From: Microglena sp. YARC
Taxonomy: Eukaryota; Chlorophyta; Chlorophyceae; Chlamydomonadales; Chlamydomonadaceae
Assembly (NCBI GenBank): GCA_022414725.1
Contig: CM039463.1
Coordinates: 34,231,500 to 34,295,499, forward strand
DNA: 64,000 bases
Direction of reading: 5' to 3'
Positions within the stretch are counted from its first letter, which is position 1; each line of letters opens with the position of its first letter. The notes under the pieces were generated by a model. That model saw only the letters and a list, made by a program, of their open reading frames with translations. It made no database searches and was not told the origin of the DNA. The position numbers and the translations under genes are program-made. Positions 34,300-46,585 of the stretch are shown here, in pieces.

Positions 34300-35335
34300 C
34301 ACAGTCCTCCCGATCATAATCGGGAGCATTGACAAACCCAACGCGCGAATGATTCAGAAAACATGTACTCGGCCTACCCACAGTCCTCCCGATCATAATC
34401 GGGAGCATTGACAAACCCAACGAGCGAATGATTCAGAAAACATGTACTCGGCATACCCACAGTCCTCCCGATCATAATCGGGAGCATTGACAAACCCAAC
34501 GAGAGAATGATACAGAAAACATGTACTCGGCATACACACCGTCCTCCCGATCATAATCAGGAGCATTGACAAACCCAACGAGAGAATGATTCAGAAAACA
34601 TGTACTAGGCATACACACAGTCCTCCCGATCGTAGTCGGGAGCATTGACAAACCCAACGAGAGAATGATACAGAAAACATGTACTCGGCATACCCACAGT
34701 CCTCCCGATCATAATCGGGAGCATTGACAAACCCAACTAGCGAATGATTCAAAAAACATGTACTCGGAATACGCACAGTCCTTCCGATTGTAGTCGGGAG
34801 CATTGTCAAACCCAACGAGCGAATGATTCAGAAAACATGTACTCGGCATACACACAGTCCTCCCGATCATAATCGGGAGCATTGTCAAACTCAACGAGAG
34901 AATGATACAGAAAACATGTACTCGGCATACCCACAGTCCTCCCGATTGTAGTCGGGAGCATTGTCAAGCCCAACGAGCGAATGATTCGGAAAACATGTAC
35001 TCGGCATACACACAGTCCTCCCGATCATAATCTGGAGCATTGACAAACTCAACGAGAGAATGATACAGAAAACATGTACTCGGAATACACACAGTCCTCC
35101 CGATCATAATCGGGAGCATTGACAAACCCAACGAGAGAATGATACAGAAAACATGTACTCGGAATACACACAGTCCTCCCGATCGTAGTCGGGAGCATTG
35201 ACAAACCCAACGAGAGAATGATACAGAAAACATGTACTCGGCATACCCACAGTCCTCCCGATCATAATCGGGAGCATTGACAAACCCAACGATAGAATGA
35301 TACAGAAAACATGTACTCGGAATACTCACAGTCCA
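34300..35335. repeat. 79-bp intron minisatellite of element A
   Basis: Thirteen units of period about 79 bp, each with CTCCCGATCATAATCGGGAG, CATTGACAAACCCAACGAG and AAAACATGTACTCGGCATAC. Some units carry CGATCGTAGTCGG instead, a compensated change that keeps the dyad. Confidence 0.95.
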
Positions 35336-35401
35336 AATTCATAAGCCAACACCCATCTGAACTTACCTGACTATATGCGGGCACGGAATAAAGATTTACT
35401 T

Positions 35402-35626
35402 TCCACCTTGTTCTGTCCTTCCTCCATAGTCCATCAAGTCGTCCATGCAGAGCTGATAGGGGTAATTCCTACCCTTGCAAAGAAGCGCATCTCGTTCACT
35501 GTCCCATGCGACGATACCTATCTTGTGCACGCCTAATCGATCCTCTTCATTACCCACGTAGGTGAAGGTGACATATGGTGCCCAATACAATTTGGAGTCT
35601 GCATCACTTTCATCTCTGGCGATCTT
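35402..35626 (-). CDS. Element A gene 1, downstream half of the exon interrupted by element B
   Basis: The donor is AAA/GTAAAT at about 35401. The frame is open to the border with B (ARDESDADSKLYWAPYVTFT, then an IGIVAWDSERDALL block). Removing B plus one TCTT copy joins this frame to 46586-46677 without shift or stop, showing that B entered a formerly intact exon. Function unknown. Confidence 0.75.
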
Positions 35627-35656
35627 AATGGGCGTTCCTGCTTCCCGGCCGATTTT
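35627..35656 (+). repeat. Left TIR of element B
   Basis: Starts AATGGGCGTTCCTGCTTCCC and matches the inverted right end over 29 bases. Confidence 0.9.
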
Positions 35657-36358
35657 GTGGATGCTTCTAAATTTGTGGAATCTTATGATTCAAATCAAAA
35701 GACCGTTTAGGCAAATTTCTTGATTTGTGAGTTTTTGCTGGATTTCTTCGAATCTTCTTATGTTTTTGAACATAAGATTGTTTTCTAGTTTTTCGACAAA
35801 GAGACAATTCCTTCACTATCTTAGAATTATCTTATGTTTTTAAACATAAGATTGTTTTCTAGTTTTTGGAGAAAGAGACAATTCCTAGACAATTATTGAA
35901 TCTTGTTACATAACTCATAACTCATAACCTCATAACTCATAAATCGTAACTAATAACCTCGCAATCTCTGAACTCTTACATCAAAACCTCATAAGTCATT
36001 ACTTTGTAACTCATCATTCGTAAACTCGTAACCTCGCAATCTCAGAACTCTTAACTCATTACCTCATAACTCATTACCTTGTAACTCATAACTCATAACC
36101 TCGCAATCTCAAAACCGTAAATCATAACCTCAAAACTCATTACCTTATAACTCATATACTTCCAACCTCACTGCCTCACAGCCCCATTCACGGTGGTGGT
36201 GGAGGACACACATTTGGGTAGGTCCACATTGGTGCTGCAGCACTCTACGAGACCTTCCAGCACTACACCACCACGACAAAACATTATCCTAGCACCTGAA
36301 CACATCACCCTACTTCCTAACCTCACAACGTCTTAATCCCATTATTCACGTGCCCGCT
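35657..36358. other. Element B left end: subterminal palindromes and CATAACTCA repeats
   Basis: CTTATGTTTTTGAACATAAG near 35758 and CTTATGTTTTTAAACATAAG near 35831 are paired palindromes. Degenerate CATAACTCATAACCTCG repeats run from 35900 to 36180. No gene. The layout repeats that of element A's left end. Confidence 0.75.
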
Positions 36359-37394
36359 TTACAACCTCATTCCCCTCAGCCATGCTTTCATCTGCTTCAT
36401 CATGTTTCCAATGGTGATCAAGAGGGCCGATGGTTCGTCGATGAATGCCTGTGCTATGGCGATGTCGGTGCACCTCTCAACTATCCTGCCCCCAATGGTC
36501 TTGAATTCCTCATCTGTCATAGTTGGAAAGAGCTTTGATCCGCTGTGATCTTTACGCAAGCCTTTCAGCTCGTCCCACACTCGGCCTAGCATGTCATCAC
36601 TAGGCTTTGCAGGCATGAGGCTACTCAGCTCTTCCATGTCATCTTCAACGAGCTTGTGCACCAGATTCTTAGCTCTGGTGTCATCACCAGCCTCTTGCAT
36701 GGCGGCGTGATGTTTGAGCAAGACTTTCTCCGTGGCATGAAACTTCTTCAAACGCCATGTAGCGACCCCAAGCCTCTGTGGGACTGACTCCAAACCGACG
36801 ACGCTCCTACCCTCTAGCAATGCCGCCAGCATGCCTGAGCCATCTACAGTGTGCAAGCACATCACCCAGTTTCCTTTGTTGCTGTACTCTCGCACGAGGT
36901 ATCGGTATTTCGTCGACACATCTCCTGCTGTACCCAACCTGCCGGGGACCGATGGAGCAGCCGCCAATATCGTGGCGCCCAAACACGCTCTTGTCAGCAT
37001 CACTTGGTGGGAGATAGACCTTCAGGCCGTTACTTGGCGTCATACCACGCAAAGCTGTCACGGACATGCCACAAGTAGTGGAGAAAGTCCCGACTATGGC
37101 CAATGTGTTGGAAGCTGGTTTGAAGTCAGGCCCAATCCGCGTAATGGGGACATGATGCACGTCCTTAGCGGTGGCATCAACGAAAGCCCTAGTGAAGGTA
37201 CTCACTTGCTCCATGTTGCTGTACATCACCACCTTGAACACCCCGGAAAACTTCCTGTTTTGGACCATCAAGGTTCGCAGAGTGTCTGAGGCATCAACGC
37301 CCGTCCAAGCCTTCTCACCTACGTCCCAAAGCGGTCCAGTGTCATCACCCAAGCTCGGGTCGATGATGACCAAGTCGACCAATTTTGCAGGCAC
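36359..37394 (-). pseudogene. Element B gene, last exon with methyltransferase-like motif (frameshifted)
   Basis: Acceptor CACGCAG/GTGCC at 37395. The frame 37394-36807 reads PAKLVDLVIIDPSLGDD near its start, then VVMYSNMEQVSTFTRAFV and HVPITRIGPDF. A DP(P/S)-type motif IV followed by a strand and helix of this kind recalls adenine-type DNA methyltransferases, but other motifs were not found and DPSL is not the canonical DPPY/DPPW. Near 36900 the frame shifts to 37003-36359, which continues with SGMLAALLEG and a helical acidic C-terminus. A shifts frame at a slightly different point, so the breaks are independent. Weakly assigned. Confidence 0.6.
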
Positions 37395-37643
37395 CTGCGT
37401 GATAGTAGGAAATAATATAAATTAATACGTTAGTGGTAGGACGACCAACCAACCATACCCTTTGCAAAGGGGAGCAATGAACACACATCCCAATTTCAAA
37501 AGGCCAACCTACCATACATACCGACCTTAAACCTTTGCGTAGGAAAACGTAGAACACACATGCACTGAATAAGTACATCACCTTCCTTACAGGAAGGGGA
37601 GCAATGCTCATGCACCAAACAATTCAAGAATAGCCAAGCGCAC

Positions 37644-38506
37644 CTTGATGAGGTCGTCACAGAGAAAAGTCTTTGGATGCACGTTGTACAGGTGCGCGCT
37701 GACCTTAGCGGTCTCCTTCTGGAGGAGCTGGCCTGCAGGTACAAGCGGGTGGTCCAGGTCAAGGAACACTGTTGTCGCTGTGACGAGCAGATATTTCATC
37801 GCAAATGTACCGCCCTCTAGATGGTCGAAGAAGAGAGGACTAGGTTTTCCCTTCTTCCACACATCCTTGACGTCGCCGAAATTGCGCCTGATCTCCCCCA
37901 TATCAGCATTGTGTTGGCTTTGCTCCGGTGAGTAGCCCGAAGCTACAAGACCTACGTCGTTCCTTGACAAGTCGAGGACAAGGAACTCCACCGCTTTCTT
38001 GATGGTATGCAACGCACTGCTCACTGGACTGCGAGCGGCAATGGGATAGGCAAGGAGCAGTACCCTCACTGCTTGGAATAACTTGGCCATATCGTCAGAT
38101 ATAGCTCCGACAGCTCCACCAGATAGGCTGGAGTACAACATATCTGGTTGCGTCAATAGCTCGATGTTGGGGACTGATTGTTAGTCTGGAACGTGATGAA
38201 CCCGTTTGCTTTCTTGAACTCAGTGATGGTCAGCTTGGGCATCAAAAGCTCTGAAATACCACGGAGGTCAAGTGCATCCCTCCTTGTAGTGGCGTAGTCC
38301 GACTGCAACCTCGAGAACCAGGCCTGTGCTGTCATAGGCTTTGAAAAACCTTCCACCGCCGTCTGTCCAACTTCCTCGGTGGCGAACATGACGCTGGAGG
38401 CCTTTGTGCCACTTTTGGAAACGGCAGCGTCCATGGAACCCTTAAACAACTGGTTGTTGACGGAGCTGAAGTGATGTTGTCCAGGCTTGTCCATGCTAGG
38501 TGATTC
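37644..38506 (-). pseudogene. Element B gene, exon homologous to element A 29387-30472
   Basis: The TTTGCAG acceptor is at 38507-38509 and the ATCAAG/GTGCGC donor at 37643. Frame 38506-38153 carries LLMPKLTITEFKKANGFITF; frame 38156-37644 carries FLVLDLSRND, VSAHLYN and KTFLCDD. The two overlap around 38155 where A has about 30 extra residues, so B has an internal deletion with a frame change. Family unknown. Confidence 0.65.
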
Positions 38507-38673
38507 CTGCAAACAAGGAAGTACGCGGTAATTAATTGAGGGGAGCTTGAAGGCAGGCGCTCCCCTTTGCGTAGGGGAGACCTAGACAGTCAACCAAATG
38601 GGCACCACGACAGTACATCGCGAAAGGGAGACATTTGGTAAGTATTTTAAAAGCAAACGTCTGTAACACTTAC

Positions 38674-38823
38674 CGTAGAGTAGCGGGTCATCAACTCGGC
38701 TTTAAAGTCGTCCTCCTCAATGTTGTGCATATCAAGAAGCTTCTTCAGGATGAACACCACAAAGCCCGCACTCACTTCCTTCTTGAAATGCTCCAATGCC
38801 AACTTGTATGTAGCGGCAAAGGT
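38674..38823 (-). CDS. Element B gene, 150-bp exon
   Basis: It lies between a TGCTCAG acceptor and a canonical GTAAGT donor and is exactly 50 codons. TFAATYKLALEHFKKEVSAG and a helical follow-up align with the first 50 residues of A's exon at 30472. A has no intron after this point, so an intron was gained or lost between the two. Confidence 0.7.
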
Positions 38824-38989
38824 CTGAGCAAGCATGTAAAAGGGATTTGTTTATTTTTGATCATGCTCAAATATACATCATTGCAATCCAAGTTGCATGC
38901 AATGGTCAAAATCGTATCCTTTGTCACCTATAGAACTATGCAAACTCTCCTACAAGCACAACCATCCACTTAGTGCATGCATAGTCCTC

Positions 38990-40735
38990 CCGTACGCGCG
39001 GGGGGCAGTCACCCCCCCCCTCCTCTCCCACTCCACCACCCCCTGTTAAATTTCACAACCCACTGCTTGCATTAAATCGACTGAGTGCAAGCAAAGTGCT
39101 CCCGCACGCGTGGGGGAGCAGACACCCCTCCCCCTTCATCTCACCCTCAGTGTTTAGAAATTCCTCCCGTACACGAATGGGAGCCCACACCCCACAACCA
39201 CCCCCACCCAATACACCCAGGTGCATGCCAGCCCTCCCGTACGCGTGGGGAGCCCCCACCCCACACCCACCCCCCAGTGCATGCACAGCCCTCCCATCCG
39301 CGTGGGGGAGCAGACACCCTCCCCCTTCATCTCACCCTCATTGCTTCGAAATTCCTCCCCGTACGCGTATGGGAGCCCCCCCACCCCAACACCCACCCAA
39401 TACACCCCAGTGCATGCACAGCCCTCCCGTACGCGTGGGGGAGCAGACACCCCTCCCCTGTTCATCTCACCCTCAGTGTTTCGAAATTCCTCCCGTACGC
39501 GAATGGGAGACCCCCCCCCCCCCCCCCACCCAATACACCCCGGTGGGCAATGCACAGTCCTCCTTACGCGAAGGGGAGCCCCCCACCCCACACCCACCCC
39601 CAGTGCATGCACAGCCCTCCCGTACGCGTGGGGGGAGCAGACACCCCTCCCCCTTCATCTCACCCTCATTGCTTCGGAAATTCCTCCCGTACGTGAATGG
39701 GAGCCCCCACCCCCCACCCGACCCAATACACCCCAGTGCATGCACAGCCCTTCCCGTACGCGTGGGGGAGCAGACACCCCTCCCCCTTCATCTCACCCTC
39801 AGTGTTTAGAAATTCCTCCCGTACGCGAATGGGAGACCCCCCCCCCCCCCCACACACACACACACCCACCAATACACCCAGTGCATGCACAGTCCTCCCG
39901 TACCGCGAAGGGGAGGCCCCCAACCCACACCCACCCCCCAGTGCATGCACAGCCCTCCCGTACGCGTGGGGGAGCAGACACCCCTCCCCCTTCATCTCAC
40001 CCTCATTGCTTCAAAATTCCTCCCGTACGCGAATGGGAGCCCCCACCCCCCACCCGACATAATACACCCTAGTGCATGCACAGCCTCCCGGACGCTGTGG
40101 GGAGCAGACACCCTCCCCCTTCAATCTCACCCTCAGTGTTTAGAAAATTCCCTCCGTACGCGAAAGGGGAGACCCCCCCCCCCCCCCCACAACACACACA
40201 CCCACCCAATACACCCCAGTGCATGCACAGTCCTCCCGTACGCGAAGGGGAGCCCCACACCCCACACCCACCCCCCAGTGCATGCACAGCCCTCCCGTAC
40301 GCGTGGGGGTGCAGACACCCCTCCCCCTTCATCTCACCCTCATTGCTTTCGAAATTCCTCCCGTACGCGTATGGGGAGCCCCCCACCCCCACCCCGAACC
40401 AATACAACCCAGTGCATGCACAGCCCTCCCGTACGCGTGGGGGAGCAAGACACCCCTCCCCCTTCATCTCACCCTCAGTGTTTAGAAATTCCTCCTCCCG
40501 TACGCGAATGGGAGAGACCCCCCCCCCCACACCCACACCCACCCAATACACGCAGTGCATGCACAGTACCTCCCGTACGCGAAGGGGAGCCCCCCACCCC
40601 ACACTTACCCCCCAGTGCATGCACAAGCCCTCCCGTGCGCGTGGGGAGCAGACAACCCTCGCCCCTTCATGTCACCCTCATTTGCTTCGAAATTCCTCCC
40701 GTACGCGAATAGGAGCCCCGCACAATCGTCGACGT
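38990..40735. repeat. CGTACGCG dyad minisatellite in an element B intron
   Basis: About 13 higher-order units of roughly 130 bp alternate CTCCCGTACGCGTGGGGGAG, CTCCCGTACGCGAATGGGAG and CTCCCGTACGCGAAGGGGAG dyads with CACAGCC, TTCATCTCACCCTCA and CCAATACACCCCAGTGCATG. Many one-base differences occur within the array. Confidence 0.95.
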
Positions 40736-41049
40736 TTATCTACATGACGTGCCACAATGGGTAACTTGGGTAAGCGTAATATTGTACGACATACATTTTA
40801 CTAAGACAATCACTAAGAAAATATAAGAAGATACATTTCATACAATCGACTAAAGAAACTAGAAAGAATCGAGTTGAATGCATTCGCGATTCGTGGTCGT
40901 CAATCTCCGAATCAGCATGGACAAGCTGCACCACCGCACGAGGTCGCAAATCGGCAACGTTGTCAAAGCTCGCAACTCTAGCGCGACCATTGAAGTGTAT
41001 GGGCGCGGCGGACAGTTGTGAAAGAAGCATGAGTTCAAAATAAACTCAC
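40736..41049. other. Element B intron remainder
   Basis: Unique AT-rich sequence between the minisatellite and the next exon. Nothing recognised. Confidence 0.5.
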
Positions 41050-41224
41050 ATGGCACGGAGATCTTTCGGCATGGCTTCATTGGCAGCGTCCTGGGTTGCA
41101 TCGCCCTCGTCCTGATCTGGGTGTCCATTGCCAGCCTCCCGATTGTTGCCTCCTCGCTTAGCCTCCTCTCGCTTCGCTTCCTCTCGCTTCCTCCTCTTAC
41201 TCGCAGAATCTGTTGCATGTCCAA
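41050..41224 (-). CDS. Element B gene, charged exon
   Basis: Donor GTGAGT at 41049. The frame encodes a KRRKREEAKREEAKRGG basic-acidic stretch and an Asp/Gln-rich tail ending NEAMPKDLRAM. It occupies the place of A's basic exon (33424-33502). The upstream border is uncertain. Confidence 0.45.
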
Positions 41225-41539
41225 TTGCGGAAGTAAGGCATGGTGAAGGAAAACGAAAAGGAAAGATCGCCGTCAGAGCGATGATATTCAAAGCGCGGTA
41301 CGTTGTGTAGCGCAACGATATTCAAACCTGCAGTACATTGTCGCTCCGTACAGGTTTGTTTCAAAAGCTCGACCTGTCGCACTCAATACGGTATGATCAA
41401 ACATTCACTCACAAAGCTGTCAGGTGCCTGCTTCTCTCTCTGCCTTGTTTCCCCTCCTGCCTGGGCTGAAACTCTCCGAAACCTGGAGTTAGCGTGGATT
41501 CGCATGCTCGGATACTCAGTCTCGTTTCATCGAGCTGTC

Positions 41540-41742
41540 CTCGCTGGAGGGACGCATGTGCGCAGTTGCGCAGGTTTGACCGCGATCCTGCAACCACCAT
41601 TTTTTGCATTGCGGCGGTGTAGTTTGTGCGGAATGCGGAAATTGCCTACGGGCATGTGGTTCTTGAATGCCATATCCTTCAGCTGTTCGGACGTGCAATC
41701 ATCGAGGGTAAGTTGTAGCCAGAAAGCTTCGGACCCACACAT
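41540..41742 (-). pseudogene. Element B gene, MCGSEAFW exon fragment
   Basis: The frame starts MCGSEAFWLQLTLDDCTSEQ and continues about 45 codons. The first 25 align with A's MCGADDFWSTLTLAGSKPAQ at about 34020. Beyond that the reading deviates from A and is probably shifted. Confidence 0.5.
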
Positions 41743-41929
41743 CGTGTTTGCAAGATTCAGAAAACCTTACCAGGATGTGGCGTCACAGTAGTTTTGGCAT
41801 TGGCGCCTCCTAAATTGAAATTGAAATTGTTACATCCAAGAAATATAAATACTCTAGGACGTAGATTAAAGGAACACCACAGCGTAAGCAGCAAGATAGC
41901 TGTAGTCACCATCGTTTCTACGACCTGCT

Positions 41930-42014
41930 TGATTTCCACTGTTAAATGCCTTTCGTCACATGCGGGCGTCCCGTCTCCGTACATCTTGGCATCGATGGTG
42001 CCATTCGAGTAGAA
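41930..42014 (-). CDS. Element B gene, exon starting FYSNGTIDAK
   Basis: Acceptor GGACGTAG at 42015. FYSNGTIDAKMYGDGTPACD aligns with the first residues of A's exon at 34215. Its downstream border is unclear. The break point of the deletion in element C lies only about 20 bp upstream. Confidence 0.5.
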
Positions 42015-42084
42015 GCTACGTCCAATAAAATAGGATAGGGTAGTCATTTGTTCGAATTGAATTAAATAATAAGACACACTCTAA

Positions 42085-42860
42085 CATTGTATGTAAATAC
42101 TTCCGTACGCAAGGGGGAGCCCCCCTCCCCCCCCCCCCCCCCCCCCCCCCGCCCCCCACCCCCCACCCCCACACCAATACACCCCAGTGCCATGCGCAGT
42201 CCTCCCCAGTCCTCCCGTACGCGAAGGGGAGCTCCCCACCCCACACCCACCCCCAGTGCATGCACAGCCCTCCCGTACGCGTGGGGGAGCAGACACCCCT
42301 CCCCTTCATCTCACCCTCATTGCTTCGAAATTCCTCCCGTACGCGTATTGGGAGCCCCCCACCCCCCACCCCCACCCAATACACCCCGGTGCATGCGCAG
42401 TCCTCCCGTACGCGAAGGGGAGCTCCCCAACCCACACCCACCCCCAGTGCATGCACAGCCCTCCGTACGCGTGGGGGAGCAGACACCCCTCCCCCTTCAT
42501 CTCACCCCTCAGTGTTTCAAAAATTCCTCCGTACGCGTATGGGAGCCCCCACCCCCAACACCCACCCAATACACCCCAGTGCATGCACGCCCTCCCGTAC
42601 GCGTGGGGGAGCAGACACCCCCCTCCCTTTATCTCACCCTCAGTGTTTTATAAATTCTTCCCGTACGCGAATGGGAGCCCCCCACCCCCCACCCCCACCA
42701 ATTACACCCCAGTGCAGTGCACAGTCCTCGCGTACGCGAAGGGGAGCCCCCCACCCCACACCCACACCACAGTGCAGTGCACAGCCCTCCCGTACGCGTG
42801 GGGGAGCAGACCCCCCCCCCCCCCCCTTCATCTCACTCTCCCCCACCCCCAACTCCAACC
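42085..42860. repeat. CGTACGCG dyad minisatellite, second array of element B
   Basis: Same units as 38990-40735. The inverted equivalent is 19481-20165 in element C. Confidence 0.9.
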
Positions 42861-44045
42861 CTCAGTGCTTCGAAATTCCTCCCGTTCGCGTCGGAGCACC
42901 CACCCCACCCCCCCCTCCCCCTCCTCCCCCCCCCCCACCCCCACCCCCACCCCTAATTGCCGTAAGGTCCCCACCCCCGAACGCGGCCTACCCAATGGGC
43001 AATTGTTTCGCTGAAAATTCCTCATGTTCGCGTGGGGGAGCATCTCCCCCTCACCCTCCCTCCCCCAAGCCCCCAACCCCTAATTGCTTCGAAATTCCTC
43101 ATGTTCGCGTGGGGGACTGCATCTCCCCCTCCCCTCTCCCCAACCCCAACCCCAACCCCTAATTGCTTCGAAATCCTCCCGGTTTCGCGTGGGGGAGCAT
43201 GCCCCCCTCCCCGACCCCCCCCCCCCCCCCCCCCAACCCCCAACCCCAACCCCAACCCCTAATTGCCTCGAATTCCTCATGTTCGCCGGCCGCGTGGGGG
43301 AGAATCCCCCCCCCTCCCCCTCCCCTGCCCCCTCCCCAACTCCAACCCCTCAGTGCTTTTCGAAATTCCTCCCGTTCGCGTGGAAGAGCATCCCCCCTCC
43401 CTCTCCCCTGCCCCCCTCCCCCCCCCCCCCCAACCCCAACCCCAACCCCTAATTGATTCGAAATTCCTCATGTTCGCGTGGGGGAGCATCCCCCCCTCCC
43501 CCTCCCCCTCGGGACCCACTCCAACCCTCAGTGCTTCGAAATTCCTGCCCTGTTCGCGTGGGGGAGCATCCCCCCTCTCCCTCCCCTCCCCAGCCCAACC
43601 AACCCCAACCTCACACCCCTAATTGCTTCGAAAATTCACTCATCGTTCGCGTGGGAGCATCTCCGGCCCTCCCCCCTCCGCCTCCCCCAACCCCCAAACC
43701 CCTAATTGCTTCGAAATTCCTCATGTTCGCGTAGGGGAGCATCCCCCTCCCTGGCCCCTCCCCCCCCCCCGCCCCCCCCAACCCTCCGCCAACCCAAGCC
43801 CTAACCCCTAATTGCTTTCGAAATTCTCATGTTCCGTGGGGGAGCATCCCCCCCTCCCCCCTCCCCCTCCCCTCCCCCTCCCCCCTCCCCCTCCCCCTCC
43901 CCCAACTCAACCCCTCAGTGCTTCGAAATTCCTCCCGTTCACTTGGGGAGCATCCCCCCTCTCCCCCCTCCCCAACTCCAACCCTCAGTGCTTCGAAATT
44001 CCCCGTACGCATGGGGGCACGACCCCCCCCCCCCCCCCCCCCCGG
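42861..44045. repeat. C-rich minisatellite with CCCCAA runs in element B
   Basis: Inverted equivalent of C 18168-19480: (AACCCC)n, long C tracts, TAATTGCTTCGAAATTCCTC and CATGTTCGCGTGGGGGAGCA. Frames over it are repeat translations. Confidence 0.9.
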
Positions 44046-44107
44046 GATCCCAATTTCCTTTCGCGGAGTTTGCGCTCCCACGTCCTGAGTGCCGTAGTTT
44101 GAGTGCT

Positions 44108-44640
44108 CGATCCAGATCAGCGCAGGAGATATCTTTCCCACTAGCTCAGAGAAACTGGCGTTTTAATGTGCCTGGTGCTTCATTAGGCAGGTCCTTCAGT
44201 GAGGTTTTTATCCGACCACTTATGACAAGAGGAGCCACGATTCTTTGATATTCGACGCAGGCATAGGTCGTCAGACCCTTCGGGCTCATGGTACTGTCAC
44301 CGATGCTGTCACAACGCGAAGCGAATATGACTTTAGGTGCTATACACCCCCGGCTTAGGTTGCGCTGCAGGATGCCCCCTAGCAGGTTGCTCCTCTTGCT
44401 TGTGCGCACAGGCTGCTTCTGTGGCAACTAAAAGCCTCCTCATGGTGCGCTTTTCGTCCTGGGCTGCGCTTGTTCGCCCAGGCTGGTTCTATGGACACTG
44501 CGCGAAGCCTGCTCCTGCTGCCTGCGCTATTTGCGCCCAGCTTGCATATGTTGCGATGTTGTTGCCATATTAAGTTCCACGGACGACTACGGTTCTACGT
44601 TGTGTGGCTGCTCCCTGCTGGTTAAATATTATGGCTTAGA
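44108..44640 (-). pseudogene. Element B copy of the C family 5' exon (frameshifted)
   Basis: Inverted counterpart of C 17474-18103. The frame 44427-44146 preserves IAPKVIFASRCDSIGDSTMS. One-base indels relative to C break both flanking frames. Confidence 0.5.
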
Positions 44641-45714
44641 TGGTTAACGCGTGTTTCTATTTAGTAGGAGGGCTGAGGATGCCGAAAATGGTGAATTGGG
44701 ATGCGATGACTCGTGAATTAATTTCGTCGCTATCCTTCGGCCTCGTACAAAGAAATTGTGGTTGCATGTATGCAGCTGGATGGCTGGTGCGGTACCGGAT
44801 TTCAGCTGGTTTATGATCAGTAGAATCCGCGACCTTACTGTCTATCTCCCATTCCTCTTGACTGCAGGTTGGTTTGAGCCATAACTAACCATTTACCACT
44901 ATTTAGAGCACTCCAAAAATGTGTGGCAAATGTCTGAACTGAAGTCCATGCCCAAGTACCTGCTCTAGGTGTAACCAAAGGGCTCATATCACCCAACCAA
45001 CTATAAATTTAATTCAAACTTAATTTCTGACTCGGTTCCTCGTGGCTAAAGGTTGGTTTGAGCCATATATAATACATATACCAACACTTGGGGCCATCCA
45101 AAATGTGTGGCAAATGTCTGATACTGAAGTCCTTGCCCAAGTACGTGCTCTAGGTGTAACCCCTAGGGGAGCAGCTCAGTCCAACCCAACTATACTATTA
45201 ATTGAAACTTGATTTCTGACCCTTTCCTCATGGCTACAGGTTGGTTTTGAGCCATATCTAAACATATAATAACTCTTGGGGCCATCCAAAAATGTGGTGG
45301 CAAATGTCGGAAACTGAAGTCCTTGCCCAAGTACCTGCTTTAGATGTAACCCGCCCCTGGGGGGGGCAGCTCAGCTAAAACCGGCGCGACATCTCTCAAT
45401 CGTGTTTTTCTAATCTTTGTCCTCCTGGTTTATAGCTTTGTTAAAAAAAAATCGAACTACATACGAACTGTAGGGACCAACCGAAGAGGTTATGGTGAGT
45501 CTCGTGATCGAAATACCTCCTCAAGTAACCTACTACTGGGTGTCTACATTTGGGGAATATGTGATTGAAAACCGTCGCGACAACTCCAATCTCTTTTTCT
45601 GCTTTTGTCATCTTGGCTACCGCTTGGTTAACATTATATATAACGATATGCGTAGTCTTGGGTCACAGTGATGAGGCATGGTTGAGTCTGAAAAATTAAA
45701 AAACTACCCCCCCC

Positions 45715-45745
<31 letters not shown>

Positions 45746-46556
45746 ACATATAGCACACCATAGCAGAAATGTGCATGACAAACACCCACGGCAAAGTTCG
45801 GATGCGTTCAATGCTGCAATGACATCCCTTGTGGGCGATTTCGGGAAATTCAGTGTTTGGCAAAGATGGCGACGGAAGTTTTAAAATTAAAGTTCCCTTT
45901 GATATTCTTACATTTAGGCATGTTGCAAGCAAGCAAGCTGACATCAGCGGACCTTAGGAAGAAGTCAATGATTCCTCCTACGACCACATCCAGAAGTGTG
46001 CGAAAACCCTGTGGTGACTACATTGGTTGGCACGTCATGATAAAGCATTGGTAGCCATTCATTAAGTGCGAACGACTGTGTTCTATTACATAGCCAAACT
46101 CCTCTCACCACTTATTTTAAAACCAGCAGTTGAGGCTCTTCGTCTTGCCTAGGCAATGCACCGTCTACAAAGGGGGGGGGGGGGGTGGGGGGGAGGAGGA
46201 AAGAAGAGAATGACGTTTGGCACATTAATGATATTATTCATAAACCACTCTTACGTGTATTTTCATAAGCCGTGAATGCTAAAATTCTATATTCCGGTCG
46301 ATAATCATGCCAGTTTTAACACATTTTCCTTACATTAAAAAAACATAAGATGTAAAATTTGGTGTTCTAAGTTGTTTACACAATAGGGCAGTTTCATGCT
46401 CATAAGATTCGTATATCCATTCTTATGAGCTCGAATTGAGCATATATTTCGTCAAAATTTGAACATATTGACGCGAAATCTTAATATTTTTTAATCAATA
46501 AGATTGAAACTTGTTAAAAAAATCAGAATACCCCTTAAAAGTGAACATAAGAATGG
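44641..46556. repeat. Element B right interior: 184-bp repeats, C run and subterminal sequence
   Basis: Inverted match to C 15736-17460. The 184-bp repeat lies at about 44870-45360 and the poly-C/CA tract at 45707-45748. A subterminal AT-rich palindrome is near 46480. No gene. Confidence 0.8.
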
Positions 46557-46585
46557 AAATCGGCCGGGAAGCAGGAACGCCCATT
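46557..46585 (-). repeat. Right TIR of element B
   Basis: Inverted copy of 35627-35655, followed by the TCTT duplication. Confidence 0.9.

Larger units (their letters stand above)
35627..46585 (-). mobile_element. Element B: 11 kb member of the AATGGGCG TIR family nested in element A
   Basis: TIRs of 29 bp, AATGGGCGTTCCTGCTTCCC then GGCCGATTT, lie at both ends, with a TCTT target-site duplication at 35623-35626 and 46586-46589. Its minus-strand gene (exons from about 44.4 to 36.36 kb) is homologous to gene 1 of A. No counterpart of A's plus-strand gene 2 is visible. Non-coding parts carry CGTACGCG-type dyads where A has CGATCATAATCG-type. Compared with C it has many single-base indels, mostly in homopolymers. 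Confidence 0.9.

Noticed and set aside
32225..35335. CRISPR-like arrays: regular 20-bp palindromic repeats every 75-80 bp
   Set aside because: The intervals between dyads are themselves near-identical, the arrays lie in GT-AG introns of a eukaryotic element, and no cas genes exist. They are minisatellites.
27380..46585. Pairing the left TIR of A with the right TIR of B
   Set aside because: Inner TIR bases (AACGGA versus GGCCGA) and flanking duplications match only in the nested pairing.
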